Assembly (NCBI RefSeq): GCF_000382365.1
Contig: NZ_KB908215.1
Span: 248,001-312,000 of the forward strand
DNA length: 64,000 bases
From: Pannonibacter phragmitetus DSM 14782
GTDB taxonomy: Bacteria > Pseudomonadota > Alphaproteobacteria > Rhizobiales > Stappiaceae
Reading direction: 5' to 3'
Made by a program: the position numbers and the translations under genes. The notes under the pieces are model-generated. The model was not told the origin of the DNA. It ran no database searches and saw nothing but the letters and a program-made list of their open reading frames with translations. Positions 52,889 to 62,514 of this stretch are shown here, one piece after another (position 1 is the stretch's first letter; each line of letters opens with the position of its first letter).

Positions 52889-54364
52889 TCAGGCAATCCT
52901 GCGCGACATTTCCCGCACTTCAGACGTCGCCTGCGCAATACGCTCCGAGGAACTGCTGATATCGCCCATGCTCGATGTGATCGACTGCACTCCCGTGGAG
53001 GCCGCCTGCATGTTGTGCGAAATATCCCGCGTAACAGCCGTCTGCTCCTCAACCGCCGCCGCGATCGTGGACGAAATATTCCTGATGCTCTCGATTGTTG
53101 CAAGGATGGAACCAATCGCCTGCCCCGCGCGGTCTGCAGAGCTTTGCACCGAGGCAATCTGTGCCGCAATGTCCTCCGTCGCCTTGCTGGTCTGGGACGC
53201 AAGGTTCTTCACTTCCGACGCCACCACCGCAAAGCCCTTGCCTGCTTCACCGGCGCGCGCCGCTTCAATGGTGGCGTTGAGGGCCAAAAGGTTGGTCTGA
53301 CCGGCAATGGCTTCGATCAGTTCCAGCACTTCGCCGATCTTCTGCGAGTTGGCATTCAGCCCTTCCATGATCTGGCGGGACTGGGCCGCCTCTTCGGCCG
53401 CCTGCGCGGAAATTCCGCTGGCCTGGTTCACCTGCCGGCTGATTTCGGCAATCGAAGCCACCAGTTCCTCGGACGCCGCGGCAACAGTCTGAACATTACC
53501 CGATGCGTTGGATGACGCAGCCGAAACCTCGCGGATCTGACTGTTGGCGATATCCACTTCACCCGCGATACTCGCCAGCTCTGCAACAATCTGCCTCTGA
53601 ATCTCCTCACGCACCATTCTCTGGCGCACAGATTCCGTCCGGTCGACCGCAAACTTGACGACCTTCACGACGCGTCCGCCCTCATCGAACACGGGGTTGT
53701 AACTTGCAGCGATGTAGACATCCACGCCCCCCTTACCCAGACGGTGAAAGTCACCAGCCTGAAACTTTCCCTGACGCAGGTTCTCCCAGAATGCCCGGTA
53801 GTCTGCACTCTTCGCCCCTTCCGGAGGCATGAACATGCTGTGATGGCGCCCCTTGATCTCATCCAGGCGGTAGCCAACCGTTTTCAGGAAGTTCTCGTTG
53901 GCCTCGACGATCGTGCCATCCGGCTCAAACTCAATGATGGCATTCGAGCGGTTGATGGCGGAGAGCTTGCTTCCGGTCTCCAGCGCCGCGCGTTTTGCGG
54001 CAGTGACATCCGCCGCCACCTTGATGACACCGGTTACTCTGCCGCCCCGGCCGACAATCGGGTTGTAGGATGCCTGGATCCACACATCGCGCGCCCCCTT
54101 GGCGATGCGCCGGAACTCCCGAGAAGACCATTTTCCAGCCGCCAGATCCCGCCAGAACTCCTTGTAAGCTGGCGTATTCACCTCTTCGGCCGGAACGAAA
54201 AGGCTGTGATGCTTCCCGGTGATTTCGCTCAGCTTGTAGCCCATGACATCCAGAAAATTCTGGTTTGCCGACACGATCAGCCCCTCGGGGTCAAACTCGA
54301 TGATCGCCTGCGAACGCCCGATTGCGTCGAGCTTGGATCTTGAAAGAGAGATAAGCGTAAACAT
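52889..54364 (-). CDS. soluble methyl-accepting chemotaxis protein with two PAS domains
   Basis: 491 residues from ATG 54364 with GAGGTG six bases upstream; a GTG three codons earlier is possible. Two tandem PAS domains (about 1-125 and 126-245) share near-identical motifs ([19 protein letters not shown] and [19 protein letters not shown]), then the signalling hairpin with [20 protein letters not shown] at its tip. No membrane segment and no C-terminal receptor-methylase tether, so probably a cytoplasmic receptor for redox or metabolic state. Confidence 0.92.
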   Translation of the reverse strand: MFTLISLSRSKLDAIGRSQAIIEFDPEGLIVSANQNFLDVMGYKLSEITGKHHSLFVPAEEVNTPAYKEFWRDLAAGKWSSREFRRIAKGARDVWIQASYNPIVGRGGRVTGVIKVAADVTAAKRAALETGSKLSAINRSNAIIEFEPDGTIVEANENFLKTVGYRLDEIKGRHHSMFMPPEGAKSADYRAFWENLRQGKFQAGDFHRLGKGGVDVYIAASYNPVFDEGGRVVKVVKFAVDRTESVRQRMVREEIQRQIVAELASIAGEVDIANSQIREVSAASSNASGNVQTVAAASEELVASIAEISRQVNQASGISAQAAEEAAQSRQIMEGLNANSQKIGEVLELIEAIAGQTNLLALNATIEAARAGEAGKGFAVVASEVKNLASQTSKATEDIAAQIASVQSSADRAGQAIGSILATIESIRNISSTIAAAVEEQTAVTRDISHNMQAASTGVQSITSSMGDISSSSERIAQATSEVREMSRRIA

Positions 54365-54581
54365 CGAGAACACCTCAAAAAAGCGGCGGCTCAGCCTGCA
54401 GTATATGGATCGGTTGCAAGGGCTGTTGCCTCATACGAAATTCCCCTTAAAAACTTAACGAAGCCCTGAACATCAAATAGAATGAAGTCAGTACTAACAC
54501 GTATTTTTTCAAGAAAACGCACAAATCTGAGATCCAAACTCAAAATCCCAACGTAGTTCCCCTGAAAAAGGAGGAGCAATC

Positions 54582-55133
54582 ATGAATTTGAAGGTTGAGT
54601 TATTTATGTTTAGTAAACTTAAAAAGATACTACTGATAATTTTAACTATGATAATTTCAACTACCTCATGGGCAAATAGCGAAAGCGCAGGGCAACGCCT
54701 CGTTCTTGAAGATTACTTCCGGGGCACCACGACCGCCCGGGGAGTGTTCGAAAGCAAGATCGCAGGCGTGCGGCGCGAGTTCACCGTCAAGCTCACCGGC
54801 ACATGGGATCCCAGGACGTTCACCCTCCGCCTGCGCGAGGATTTCGTCTACGATGACGGCGAGAAGGACACCAAGATCTGGTTTTTCCAGAAAGTCGCAG
54901 AAGACCGCTACATCGGCCAGCGCTCCGATGTGCTGACCCCGGTCAACATCGGCTATCAGGGCGACAGCATCGTCTTCACCTATCCGGTCGAAGTGCCCTT
55001 GAAGGACGGCAGTGTCGCTCTGCGCTTCTACGACACGCTCACCCAGACCGGCCCTCGCACCGTGCGCAACACGGCCACCGTCATGAAATACGGCATCACC
55101 GTGGGGACTGTTGACCTGACTTTCACGAAGTAA
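54582..55133 (+). CDS. DUF3833-like exported protein
   Basis: 183 residues; AAGGAGGAG precedes the ATG. N-terminal signal peptide (KKILLIILTMIISTTSWA) then a DUF3833-like beta domain (LEDYFRGTTTARGVFESKIAG ... TVGTVDLTFTK). Most family members are lipoproteins with Cys in the signal peptide; here there is none. The first ~30 codons are strikingly AT-rich, while codons after 54675 match the high-GC host, so the 5' end may be of different origin. Confidence 0.8.
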   Translation: MNLKVELFMFSKLKKILLIILTMIISTTSWANSESAGQRLVLEDYFRGTTTARGVFESKIAGVRREFTVKLTGTWDPRTFTLRLREDFVYDDGEKDTKIWFFQKVAEDRYIGQRSDVLTPVNIGYQGDSIVFTYPVEVPLKDGSVALRFYDTLTQTGPRTVRNTATVMKYGITVGTVDLTFTK

Positions 55134-55269
55134 GTCCGGCAGCCGCTGACTGTTCACACACATTGAACATCAGTCGAGGCCAAGACCGGCTAATCAGATC
55201 GCGGATCACCACCTATGTTCACTCCAGAACGAGGGCGCGGCACCGCCGCGCCAGATCAGGAGATAGAAA

Positions 55270-56202
55270 ATGATCACGCAGATCAAAGGCCTGCACCATG
55301 TCACGTCGATTGCTGACGATGCCGTGGCGAATAATGCTTTCTTCACCCGCGTGCTCGGCCTGCGCCGCGTGAAGAAGACTGTCAACTTCGACGCCCCCGA
55401 TGTCTATCACCTCTACTATGGTGACGAGACCGGTTCGGCTGGCACGGTGATGACCTATTTCCCCTTCCCCGGCGCCCGTCAAGGACGCCCGGGCACGGGG
55501 GAGGTTGGCACCACGCTTTTCTCGGTCCCGAAAGGCTCGCTCGGCTTCTGGCAGCAGCGGCTCGCTGACGCCGGGGTTGCCGGACTGGTCGAAGACACGG
55601 CCTTCGGCCAGAAGCGCCTGCATTTCTTCGGCCCCGACAACGATGCATTCGCGCTTGTTGAAGTCGATGTCGATGCCCGCGCGCCCTGGACTGCCGGCGG
55701 CGTCACGGAGGACGCGGCTATCCGCGGCTTCCACTCCACCAGCCTGCGCCTTCGCGATGATGGTGCAACGGCGGAACTGCTCGGCTTCATGGGTTATGAA
55801 CTGGCAGACTCCGCCGAGGGCGTGAAGCGTTTCGCGGTGCCCGGCGGCAATGGCGCCCATGTCATTGATGTGGAAACCATGCCCTCGATTGCCCCGGCCG
55901 TCTCTGGCGCCGGTTCCGTCCACCACATCGCCTTCGCGGTGGAGGACAGGGCCGCCCAGCTTGAGGTCCGCAAGGCCCTCATGGACACGGGCTATCAGGT
56001 CACCCCGGTGATCAACCGCGACTACTTCTATGCGATCTATTTCCGCACGCCCGGCGGCGTGCTGTTCGAGATCGCAACCAATGAACCGGGCTTCAACCGG
56101 GATGAGGACACGGCCCATCTGGGCGAAGCACTCAAGCTTCCCACCCAGCATGCCCACCTGCGCCCCTATCTGGAAAAGCAGCTGGTTTCACTGGAAGGCT
56201 GA
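55270..56202 (+). CDS. ring-cleaving dioxygenase of the VOC superfamily (MhqO/PcpA-like)
   Basis: 310 residues with two vicinal-oxygen-chelate modules. Metal ligands expected at His in LHHVTS (residues 8-13), His in VHHIAFAV (about 218) and Glu in LFEIATNEPGF (about 267). Close in layout to hydroquinone dioxygenases such as MhqO. It sits 104 bp before an MhqD-like esterase, the usual partner, so the pair probably detoxifies quinones or cleaves hydroquinones; the substrate is inferred. Confidence 0.88.
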   Translation: MITQIKGLHHVTSIADDAVANNAFFTRVLGLRRVKKTVNFDAPDVYHLYYGDETGSAGTVMTYFPFPGARQGRPGTGEVGTTLFSVPKGSLGFWQQRLADAGVAGLVEDTAFGQKRLHFFGPDNDAFALVEVDVDARAPWTAGGVTEDAAIRGFHSTSLRLRDDGATAELLGFMGYELADSAEGVKRFAVPGGNGAHVIDVETMPSIAPAVSGAGSVHHIAFAVEDRAAQLEVRKALMDTGYQVTPVINRDYFYAIYFRTPGGVLFEIATNEPGFNRDEDTAHLGEALKLPTQHAHLRPYLEKQLVSLEG

Positions 56203-56306
56203 AGTTCTCTCCCGGTGGGCACGTCTCACCGGGAAAGGACCAAGCCCCTGCGGCGTCTGAGCCTATTTAAGGCTTGATCCGTCAGCATCGAAAGACTTGG
56301 TATGAC

Positions 56307-56924
56307 ATGACCACAGCGTCCTACACCACATACGAGCGCCCAGCCCCCGGCGGGGCGCCTGCTCCCCTCGTCCTCGCCTTTCACGGTACGGGCGGGGATG
56401 AGCACCAGTTCGCGGGGCTTTCGGCGGAGCTTTTCCCGCAGGCCACGCTCCTCAACCCCAGAGGCGATGTCTCGGAAGGCGGCGCCCTGCGCTTCTTCCG
56501 CCGCACCGGCGAAGGCGTCTATGACATGGTGGACCTTGCGGCCCGCACAGATCGCATGGCAGCCTTCATCGCCGACCAGACGGCGCGTCTCGCACCACCC
56601 AGGGTCTTCGCCTATGGCTATTCCAACGGCGCGAACATTCTGGCGAGTGTTGCGTTCCAGCGGCCGGATCTGTTCAGCGCCATTGCGCTTCTGCATCCGC
56701 TCATTCCCTTCACACCGCAGGAGAATGCGGGCCTCTCCGGCCTGCCGGTCCTGATCACCGCCGGGCGGCGTGACCCGATCTGTCCCGCGCCTCTCACACA
56801 GTCGCTGGCGGACTGGTTCACGGGCCAGAAGGCGGATGTGGAACTGGTCTGGCACGATGGCGGCCACGAGCTGCGGCAAGGCGAAATACAGGCGCTCGCC
56901 GCCTTCGCCAGCTCCAATCTCTGA
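56307..56924 (+). CDS. alpha/beta-hydrolase, MhqD-like carboxylesterase
   Basis: 205 residues from ATG 56307 (MTTASYTTYERP); an ORF start 11 codons earlier lacks support. Nucleophile Ser in YGYSNGANIL (about 106), acid Asp in GRRDPICP (about 155), His in DGGHEL (about 187). HGTGGDEHQF forms the oxyanion region. Belongs to the phospholipase/carboxylesterase family, usually linked with ring-cleaving dioxygenases of the MhqO type. Confidence 0.9.
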   Translation: MTTASYTTYERPAPGGAPAPLVLAFHGTGGDEHQFAGLSAELFPQATLLNPRGDVSEGGALRFFRRTGEGVYDMVDLAARTDRMAAFIADQTARLAPPRVFAYGYSNGANILASVAFQRPDLFSAIALLHPLIPFTPQENAGLSGLPVLITAGRRDPICPAPLTQSLADWFTGQKADVELVWHDGGHELRQGEIQALAAFASSNL

Positions 56925-56970
56925 CCAGACCCGCCGGGCTGCATCGCAAGATGCTGTCCGGCGGCGTTTT

Positions 56971-57483
56971 TCAGGCCTCTTGTGAAGGCTTTTCCAGCGC
57001 CTCTTCCGGCCATTCCTCCGGCCAGCTGACCACGTGGTTCTCGTAATCCTCGATCTCGATCCCCGCTTCCGTCACCGTGCGCCCGGATACGGAAATGCCT
57101 GCCAGATGCACCGTCTCCGGCGAGCCCGAGATCAGCGGATGCCACCAGGCCAGATCCTCCCCGTCCCGCACCAGGCGGTAGGCACAGGTTGGCGGCAGCC
57201 ATGTCAGCGTCCGCACTTCAGCCGGCGTCAGCTGGATGCAATCGGGCACCGTTTTGGTCCGGTTCGCATAGTCGCGGCAGCGGCAGGTCGTGCCATCCAG
57301 CAGCTCGCAGGCCACGTCCGTCCAGACAATCGCCCCCGTGTCCCAGTCTTCCAGCTTGTTGAGGCAGCAGCGGGCACAGCCGTCGCACAGCGATTCCCAT
57401 TCGGTCTGCGTCATTTCCTCCAGTGTTTTTGTCTTCCAGAAGGGCGCATTTCCCGGGTTTTCCGCTTCGGTCATTGAATTCAT
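56971..57483 (-). CDS. YcgN-family cysteine-cluster protein
   Basis: 170 residues from ATG 57483 ([10 protein letters not shown]). Family hallmarks are the N-terminal [22 protein letters not shown], the cysteine cluster [11 protein letters not shown] (about 33-43), CRCRDYANR, and the C-terminal VSWPEEWPE. Probably binds zinc or iron; function unknown in E. coli YcgN as well. It lies divergent from the PBP1A gene, sharing an 85-bp promoter region. Confidence 0.9.
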   Translation of the reverse strand: MNSMTEAENPGNAPFWKTKTLEEMTQTEWESLCDGCARCCLNKLEDWDTGAIVWTDVACELLDGTTCRCRDYANRTKTVPDCIQLTPAEVRTLTWLPPTCAYRLVRDGEDLAWWHPLISGSPETVHLAGISVSGRTVTEAGIEIEDYENHVVSWPEEWPEEALEKPSQEA

Positions 57484-57567
57484 GTTCGCTTTCGGCTTCC
57501 CTTGCGGGACAGGGTATGTCACTCGATAGTTTCCTTATCACCATCTGCAGGGCACAGGTAGCTTGCG

Positions 57568-59895
57568 GTGACGTCGGACCAGCACAACGGCAACGGAAGC
57601 CCGCCGGAGAACGGCAGCAAACCGGATTTGGACAGCCCTTCTGAGGCTGCAGCGGCGGAGGCTGGCCAGCAGGATGCGGTGCGCGCTGAAACTCACGCGC
57701 AGCCCGAGGCTGAAGTCCATTCCGTGCCATCACCTCCTGAGGAAAAACCCCGGCAGCCGTTTGCCACCCGTCCGCGCCGGTCGCTGCCGGCCCTTCTCAT
57801 GTCGATCGACGCCTGGCTGGATACGGCCCTGTGGCGCAGTTGGCAGGCCATCACGGACGGCTGGGATGCTTATTCCCGGTTCCTGCGCCGTTTCCGCGCA
57901 CGCGGCATCTGGCGCGGCCTTGCAGAGCTTGGCTCGGATGGCTTCACCTTCGGCCTTCTCGGCTTCATCATCCTGCTCACTTTCGCCCAGCCGGCATTTG
58001 AGGCGACACGCGTGGCGGACTGGCGCACGACGGACGACTTCGCCGTCACCTTCCTCGACCGCTTCGGCAAGGAAGTCGGCCGGCGCGGCATCGTTCTCAA
58101 TGACACGGTGCCTCTCGATGAGATCCCCGACATCCTGATCAAGGCAACCCTTGCAACCGAAGACCGCCGTTTCTTCGAGCATTTCGGCATTGACGTCCTG
58201 GGCACCGCCCGCGCCATGGTCGAGAACCTGCGCGCCCGCACCGTTGTGCAAGGCGGCTCCTCGCTGACCCAGCAGCTTGCAAAGAACCTCTTTCTTTCCA
58301 ATGAGCGCACACTCGAGCGCAAGATCAAGGAGGCCTTCCTGGCCTTCTGGCTGGAGGCCAATCTCTCCAAGCGCGAGATCCTGAAGCTCTACCTCGACCG
58401 CGCCTATATGGGTGGCGGCGTTTTCGGCGTCACGGCGGCGTCCGAATTCTATTTCCGCAAGAACGTGCGCGAGCTGACGCTGGCTGAGGCCGCCATGCTG
58501 GCAGGCCTTTACAAGGCTCCGACCAAATACGCGCCGCACATCAACCTGCCCGCTGCCCGCGCCCGCGCCAACGAGGTGCTGAGCAACATCGTGCAGGCCG
58601 GCTTCATGACCGAAGGCCAGGTCATCGGAGCCCGCCGCAATCCTGCGGTGGCCGTTGACAGGTCACAGGATCAGGCGCCGGACTTTTACCTCGACTGGGC
58701 TTTCAACGAGGTCAAGCGCCTCGCCCGCCGCCATCCGGCACTGGCGCGCGACCGTATCGTCACCGTCCGCACCACACTGGACCCTGCCCTGCAAAGAGAG
58801 GCTGAGCAGTCCGTCGATGCGATCATGCGCCAGTTCTCGGAAGAACGCCGCGCCCGCGAGGCGGCCATCGTAGCCATGGTGCCCGATGGCGCCGTGCGCG
58901 CCATGGTCGGTGGCAGGGACTACGGCGCCAGCCAGTTCAACCGCGCCGTGGACGCCCTTCGCCAGCCCGGCTCTTCTTTCAAGCCTTTCGTCTACATGAC
59001 GGCTTTCATGAATGGCTACTCCAAGGACAGCATCGTTCCGGATGCCCCCGTTTCCATCGGAAACTGGAGCCCGCGCAATTACTCGCGCGGCTATGCCGGT
59101 GCAATCACCTTGAAAGAAGCCCTCACACGCTCGATCAACACGATCCCTGTCCGCCTGTCCATTGCTCTCGGCCGTCCCAAAATCATCGAAATGTCCTATC
59201 TCATGGGCATCAGTCACGAGCTGCAGAACTCCACCTCTCTGGCGCTCGGCTCTTCGGATGTCTCGGTCATCGACATGGCTGCGGGCTACTCGGTCTTCGC
59301 CAACGGCGGCTACAAGGCAACGCCCTACACCATTCTGGACGTCCGCAGCTCCGGCGGCACCGTCATCTATGACCGCGCCCGGAACGAGCCTGCCCCTCAG
59401 CGCATCCTGCCGGAAGAGAAGGTGTTCGAGATGAACGACATTCTCGTCAACGTGGTGGAGCGCGGCACCGGAAGGCGCGCGCTGCTGGAAGGGGTCGTGG
59501 CAGCAGGCAAGACCGGCACCACTTCCGCCTACCGTGACGCATGGTTCGTTGGCTACACTGGAAACTTCACCGCCGCCGTCTGGGTGGGGAATGACGATTT
59601 CACCGGCACAAACAACGTCACCGGCGGCACGCTTCCGGCCATGATCTGGCAGCGGTTCATGGCCTATGCTCATGAAGGCATCGAAATCCAGCCCATTCCC
59701 GGCGTGGATGCCACCAAGATCAAGCCTGCCAAGCAGCTGGCTGCAAGACCGGAAGTGGCAGGCACCGGCAGCCAGCCGCGCATTCTCAACAGCCGCTCGC
59801 TGGCGGTCATCACACAGATCGGTGATGCACTCACCGCCATTGGCCAGACAGCCAGCGCGGCAAGCATGGACAGCAGCGGAGCGGTCCAGCCATGA
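57568..59895 (+). CDS. penicillin-binding protein 1A (class A, transglycosylase/transpeptidase)
   Basis: 775 residues. GTG start with AGG ten bases upstream. A disordered acidic, Pro-rich cytoplasmic N-terminus of about 75 residues and a further cytoplasmic segment precede one membrane helix (about 126-144). The GT51 domain shows TEDRRFFEHFGID (catalytic Glu about 197) and QGGSSLTQQLAKNLFL. Transpeptidase motifs are SSFK (about 469), SIN (about 522) and KTG (about 646). It polymerises and cross-links peptidoglycan. It overlaps the next gene (ATGA). Confidence 0.95.
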   Translation: MTSDQHNGNGSPPENGSKPDLDSPSEAAAAEAGQQDAVRAETHAQPEAEVHSVPSPPEEKPRQPFATRPRRSLPALLMSIDAWLDTALWRSWQAITDGWDAYSRFLRRFRARGIWRGLAELGSDGFTFGLLGFIILLTFAQPAFEATRVADWRTTDDFAVTFLDRFGKEVGRRGIVLNDTVPLDEIPDILIKATLATEDRRFFEHFGIDVLGTARAMVENLRARTVVQGGSSLTQQLAKNLFLSNERTLERKIKEAFLAFWLEANLSKREILKLYLDRAYMGGGVFGVTAASEFYFRKNVRELTLAEAAMLAGLYKAPTKYAPHINLPAARARANEVLSNIVQAGFMTEGQVIGARRNPAVAVDRSQDQAPDFYLDWAFNEVKRLARRHPALARDRIVTVRTTLDPALQREAEQSVDAIMRQFSEERRAREAAIVAMVPDGAVRAMVGGRDYGASQFNRAVDALRQPGSSFKPFVYMTAFMNGYSKDSIVPDAPVSIGNWSPRNYSRGYAGAITLKEALTRSINTIPVRLSIALGRPKIIEMSYLMGISHELQNSTSLALGSSDVSVIDMAAGYSVFANGGYKATPYTILDVRSSGGTVIYDRARNEPAPQRILPEEKVFEMNDILVNVVERGTGRRALLEGVVAAGKTGTTSAYRDAWFVGYTGNFTAAVWVGNDDFTGTNNVTGGTLPAMIWQRFMAYAHEGIEIQPIPGVDATKIKPAKQLAARPEVAGTGSQPRILNSRSLAVITQIGDALTAIGQTASAASMDSSGAVQP

Positions 59896-60554
59896 ACGCC
59901 CGTTTCGAAGCTGGCCCGGACTTGAATTGGAAGGAGCTGGAAACACCGGCTGTCCTGTCGCGCCGCAAGCCGCACCCGCTCTGGCGGGCCTTCACCATCA
60001 CCCTGCTCTTTGCCGGCGCTCTCATCATTGGCGTTGGATCAGCCTATCTCGCTCTCAGCCGGGAAGATCTTTTTCAGAGCGTGCGCATTGGTGTCTGGGG
60101 CGCTCATCCGCTGGCAGGCACGCCAGAGGCCGATCCCTATTCTGCCGCCATTTTTGCACGGCTGGGCCGGGTTCCGCTGGCCTCCGGCGAGGGAGTGGCC
60201 TTCATCGCCCGGGAAACATCAGCGGGCCGCCCGCTCCGCCCGGGCTGCACCTATCTGATTTCTGGCCTCACGCCTTCTGCGCGCCTGTGGACGCTGACCT
60301 CTGCTGACGGAGAGGCCCGTCTCGTCCCGGTACCGATGGACCGGCTCTATCTCGACAGCAACCAGATCCTGCGCAAGCCGGACGGCTCCTTCGACATCAC
60401 GGCCTCCGCCCGCCCGGCGCCTGGAAACTGGCTGCCGACAGGAAAGGGCCCGGGGCTTTCCTTCATCCTGCGCCTCTATGACGCCCCCATCACAACGGGC
60501 TCGTCCCTCGCCGGACTGACCATGCCGGCGATCACCGAGGTCTCGTGCCCATGA
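59892..60554 (+). CDS. DUF1214 membrane-anchored protein
   Basis: 220 residues. One N-terminal helix (about 33-55, FTITLLFAGALIIGVGSAYLA), then a periplasmic DUF1214-type domain (SLTS-like ISGLTPSARLWTLTSADG; ILRKPDGSFDI; WLPTGKGPGLSFILRLYDAP). ATG overlaps the PBP1A stop and the stop overlaps the DUF1254 ATG (both ATGA), so all three are co-translated. In many bacteria DUF1254 and DUF1214 are fused in the opposite order. Confidence 0.88.
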   Translation: MNARFEAGPDLNWKELETPAVLSRRKPHPLWRAFTITLLFAGALIIGVGSAYLALSREDLFQSVRIGVWGAHPLAGTPEADPYSAAIFARLGRVPLASGEGVAFIARETSAGRPLRPGCTYLISGLTPSARLWTLTSADGEARLVPVPMDRLYLDSNQILRKPDGSFDITASARPAPGNWLPTGKGPGLSFILRLYDAPITTGSSLAGLTMPAITEVSCP

Positions 60555-61183
60555 GCGCCGCCTTGACCGGATCTCTGCGTTTGACCCGCCTCGTAAGCCG
60601 TGCGTGGCGGCGGCTCCGGGCCATGCTGCCCCGGTTTCTGCTCTGGCTGTTCGCAATGCTGCTGATCGGCGGCATCATTCATATCTTCGTGGTTCTGACT
60701 GTTCCCGGCCACGTCCGCGCCAAGGCATTTGCCGAGTTGCGTCAACTGGGCCCGGACCGCATTTTTCACGTCCTGCCGCCCATTACCGGCGGGGCGGAAC
60801 TCGCCCCCATGCTGGACCCGGCCATGCGCCATGCCGTCTGCTGGTTCCGCCTGGAGGATGGCCCTCTCGCGCTGGCAGCCAATGTGGACTCACCCTTCTG
60901 GTCCATGGCCCTGTTCAACGGGCGTGGAGAGGTGGTCTACAGCCTCAACAACCGCACCTCCGGCTCAGGCGCCTTGGCCATGCTGGTTCTCACCTCGAGT
61001 CAGCTGTCGATCCTGCGCGAGAATCCGCCGGAGAATCTGGATGAGATGATCGTGATCGAGACCGATCAGAACGAAGGCTTTGCCCTCTTGCGTGCCTTCG
61101 TGCCGGATTCTGCTGCAGATCCGGTCCTCGCTGATGAGCTGGGCGCGGCCAAATGCATGGACCTCTCCACGCCTGATAAATAA
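60551..61183 (+). CDS. DUF1254 membrane-anchored protein
   Basis: 210 residues. One N-terminal helix (FLLWLFAMLLIGGIIHIFVV), then a DUF1254-type periplasmic domain (WFRLEDGPLALAANVDSPFWSMALFNGRGEVVYSLNNR-like region, described here by position 95-130). Begins at the ATGA overlapping the DUF1214 stop; GTG two codons earlier is less likely. Function unknown; association with PBP1A suggests a cell-wall or envelope role. Confidence 0.87.
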   Translation: MSAALTGSLRLTRLVSRAWRRLRAMLPRFLLWLFAMLLIGGIIHIFVVLTVPGHVRAKAFAELRQLGPDRIFHVLPPITGGAELAPMLDPAMRHAVCWFRLEDGPLALAANVDSPFWSMALFNGRGEVVYSLNNRTSGSGALAMLVLTSSQLSILRENPPENLDEMIVIETDQNEGFALLRAFVPDSAADPVLADELGAAKCMDLSTPDK

Positions 61184-61205
61184 CTTCACTAGCGCCGGAA
61201 ATGGC

Positions 61206-62078
61206 TCACTTTTGATCTGCGGGACGCTCCAGCCCCCAGTTGTTGTAGATGCGCGAGCGCTTCAGATCCTCAGGTGTATCGAACCGGTTCTCCGCCGCGC
61301 AGCCGGTCTCCGTCAGACGGACCACCTCCTCCAGCTCCTTGATCGCCCGGTTCGTATCCCAAAGCCGCGAGCCGGATGGCGTCTCGATTTCGAAGTGGTC
61401 AGTTGCCGTCTGATAGGCCTGGATGCGGAAACGCAGCGCCTGTGCCACCCAGCCGATGTAGGCACGGTTTTCCCACACACGGGCATTGGCGCCCTCGAAC
61501 GTATCCTGCGTCAGGATATCCCGGCGCGACACCGCCGCCAGCCGCTCCCGGTCGGCCGCCTCCACGCGCGCTGCCACCTCACAGAACGGCGGCACCAGCT
61601 TGGCATCTCCCCGCGCATCCGCAGAGATCCGGTCAAACCGCGCCTCGCTGGAATTGAATTTTTCGGACCCGAGGAACACAGAATAGAGCGTTACCGGAAC
61701 CTTGCCGTCCTTTTCAGGCAACAGCCGTGTGCGGGCCAGCTCCACCTTGGTGCCGCCGATCCAGTCCTTCGCCCAGGGCGGGCGGATCAGCCCCCAGCCA
61801 AGATCCCGCAGCAGCTTTTCATCATCCGTGAGAATAAACTCCGACACCGGCTCACCGCGCACCCGTGCCGCAAGCTTCCCGGCTTCGGGCATGATCGTGT
61901 CATGGATGACGGACGGCTGCGCCCGGCCGAAATCACCCGTTGGCCGGCTGCACCCTGCAATCAGCACGGCGCAGCACATCAGCGGCAGAGCGGCTGCACT
62001 CAGAGCGCCGCGTGTCGTTCGCGAAGGCCGGATCGCAACACAGGCCGGCCGGGCATTGTTTGCCCTGGTAGTGGTCAT
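61206..62078 (-). CDS. probable lipoprotein of unknown function, 290 aa
   Basis: ATG 62078 with AGGGAA eight bases upstream. After a basic N-terminus, a hydrophobic segment ends in LIAGC, a lipobox (Cys about 43); the long pre-segment makes lipidation likely but not certain. The body is soluble, Arg/Glu-rich (RVWENRAYIGWVAQALRFRIQ) without a recognised domain. It looks like a conserved Hyphomicrobiales protein. Convergent with the DUF1254 gene. Confidence 0.78.
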   Translation of the reverse strand: MTTTRANNARPACVAIRPSRTTRGALSAAALPLMCCAVLIAGCSRPTGDFGRAQPSVIHDTIMPEAGKLAARVRGEPVSEFILTDDEKLLRDLGWGLIRPPWAKDWIGGTKVELARTRLLPEKDGKVPVTLYSVFLGSEKFNSSEARFDRISADARGDAKLVPPFCEVAARVEAADRERLAAVSRRDILTQDTFEGANARVWENRAYIGWVAQALRFRIQAYQTATDHFEIETPSGSRLWDTNRAIKELEEVVRLTETGCAAENRFDTPEDLKRSRIYNNWGLERPADQK

Positions 62079-62123
62079 GCTGGCGTTCCCTGGCCATGGG
62101 TGGCGGCAGGCACGCCTTATGCG

Positions 62124-62321
62124 TCACTCCGCCTCGGGCGCAGCCTGTCCGGCTGGTGTTCCGATGGTCCCGATTCGGGCGGCAAGATCAAGCGCTTCCC
62201 GCTCGATACGCACTCCGGGGAACAGAACGACCACGTCTTCCTGTGAAACAGGCCCCAGCCCGCCCGCTGCTTTGCGCTGCGGCCGCCTTGGTGCCATGCG
62301 GAAATCAAGCACGTAACCCAT
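62124..62321 (-). CDS. small hypothetical protein
   Basis: 65 residues from ATG 62321 (MGYVLDFRMAPRRPQ), with GGAGG five bases upstream; ATG 62333 is an alternative. Begins with a short motif, then a basic linker and a hydrophobic/acidic C-terminus. 45 bp upstream of the lipoprotein gene on the same strand, so probably co-transcribed. No family recognised. Confidence 0.6.
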   Translation of the reverse strand: MGYVLDFRMAPRRPQRKAAGGLGPVSQEDVVVLFPGVRIEREALDLAARIGTIGTPAGQAAPEAE

Positions 62322-62514
62322 CGCTTCCTCCATCAGCAGCTGCTCCGGCAAATGGCTCGGGCGGTTTCAGGACTGTGGACACTTACGCTGGTTTTCAGAG
62401 TAACGCCCCTGCAGGGTTAACAGGCTGCTAACGCTTTATGTCTAATTTTAGCCACTGGACTGGGGGTAGCCTGTCCGTCCTTGTATTGAGTATCTGGCTG
62501 TAGCGGCGCGTATC

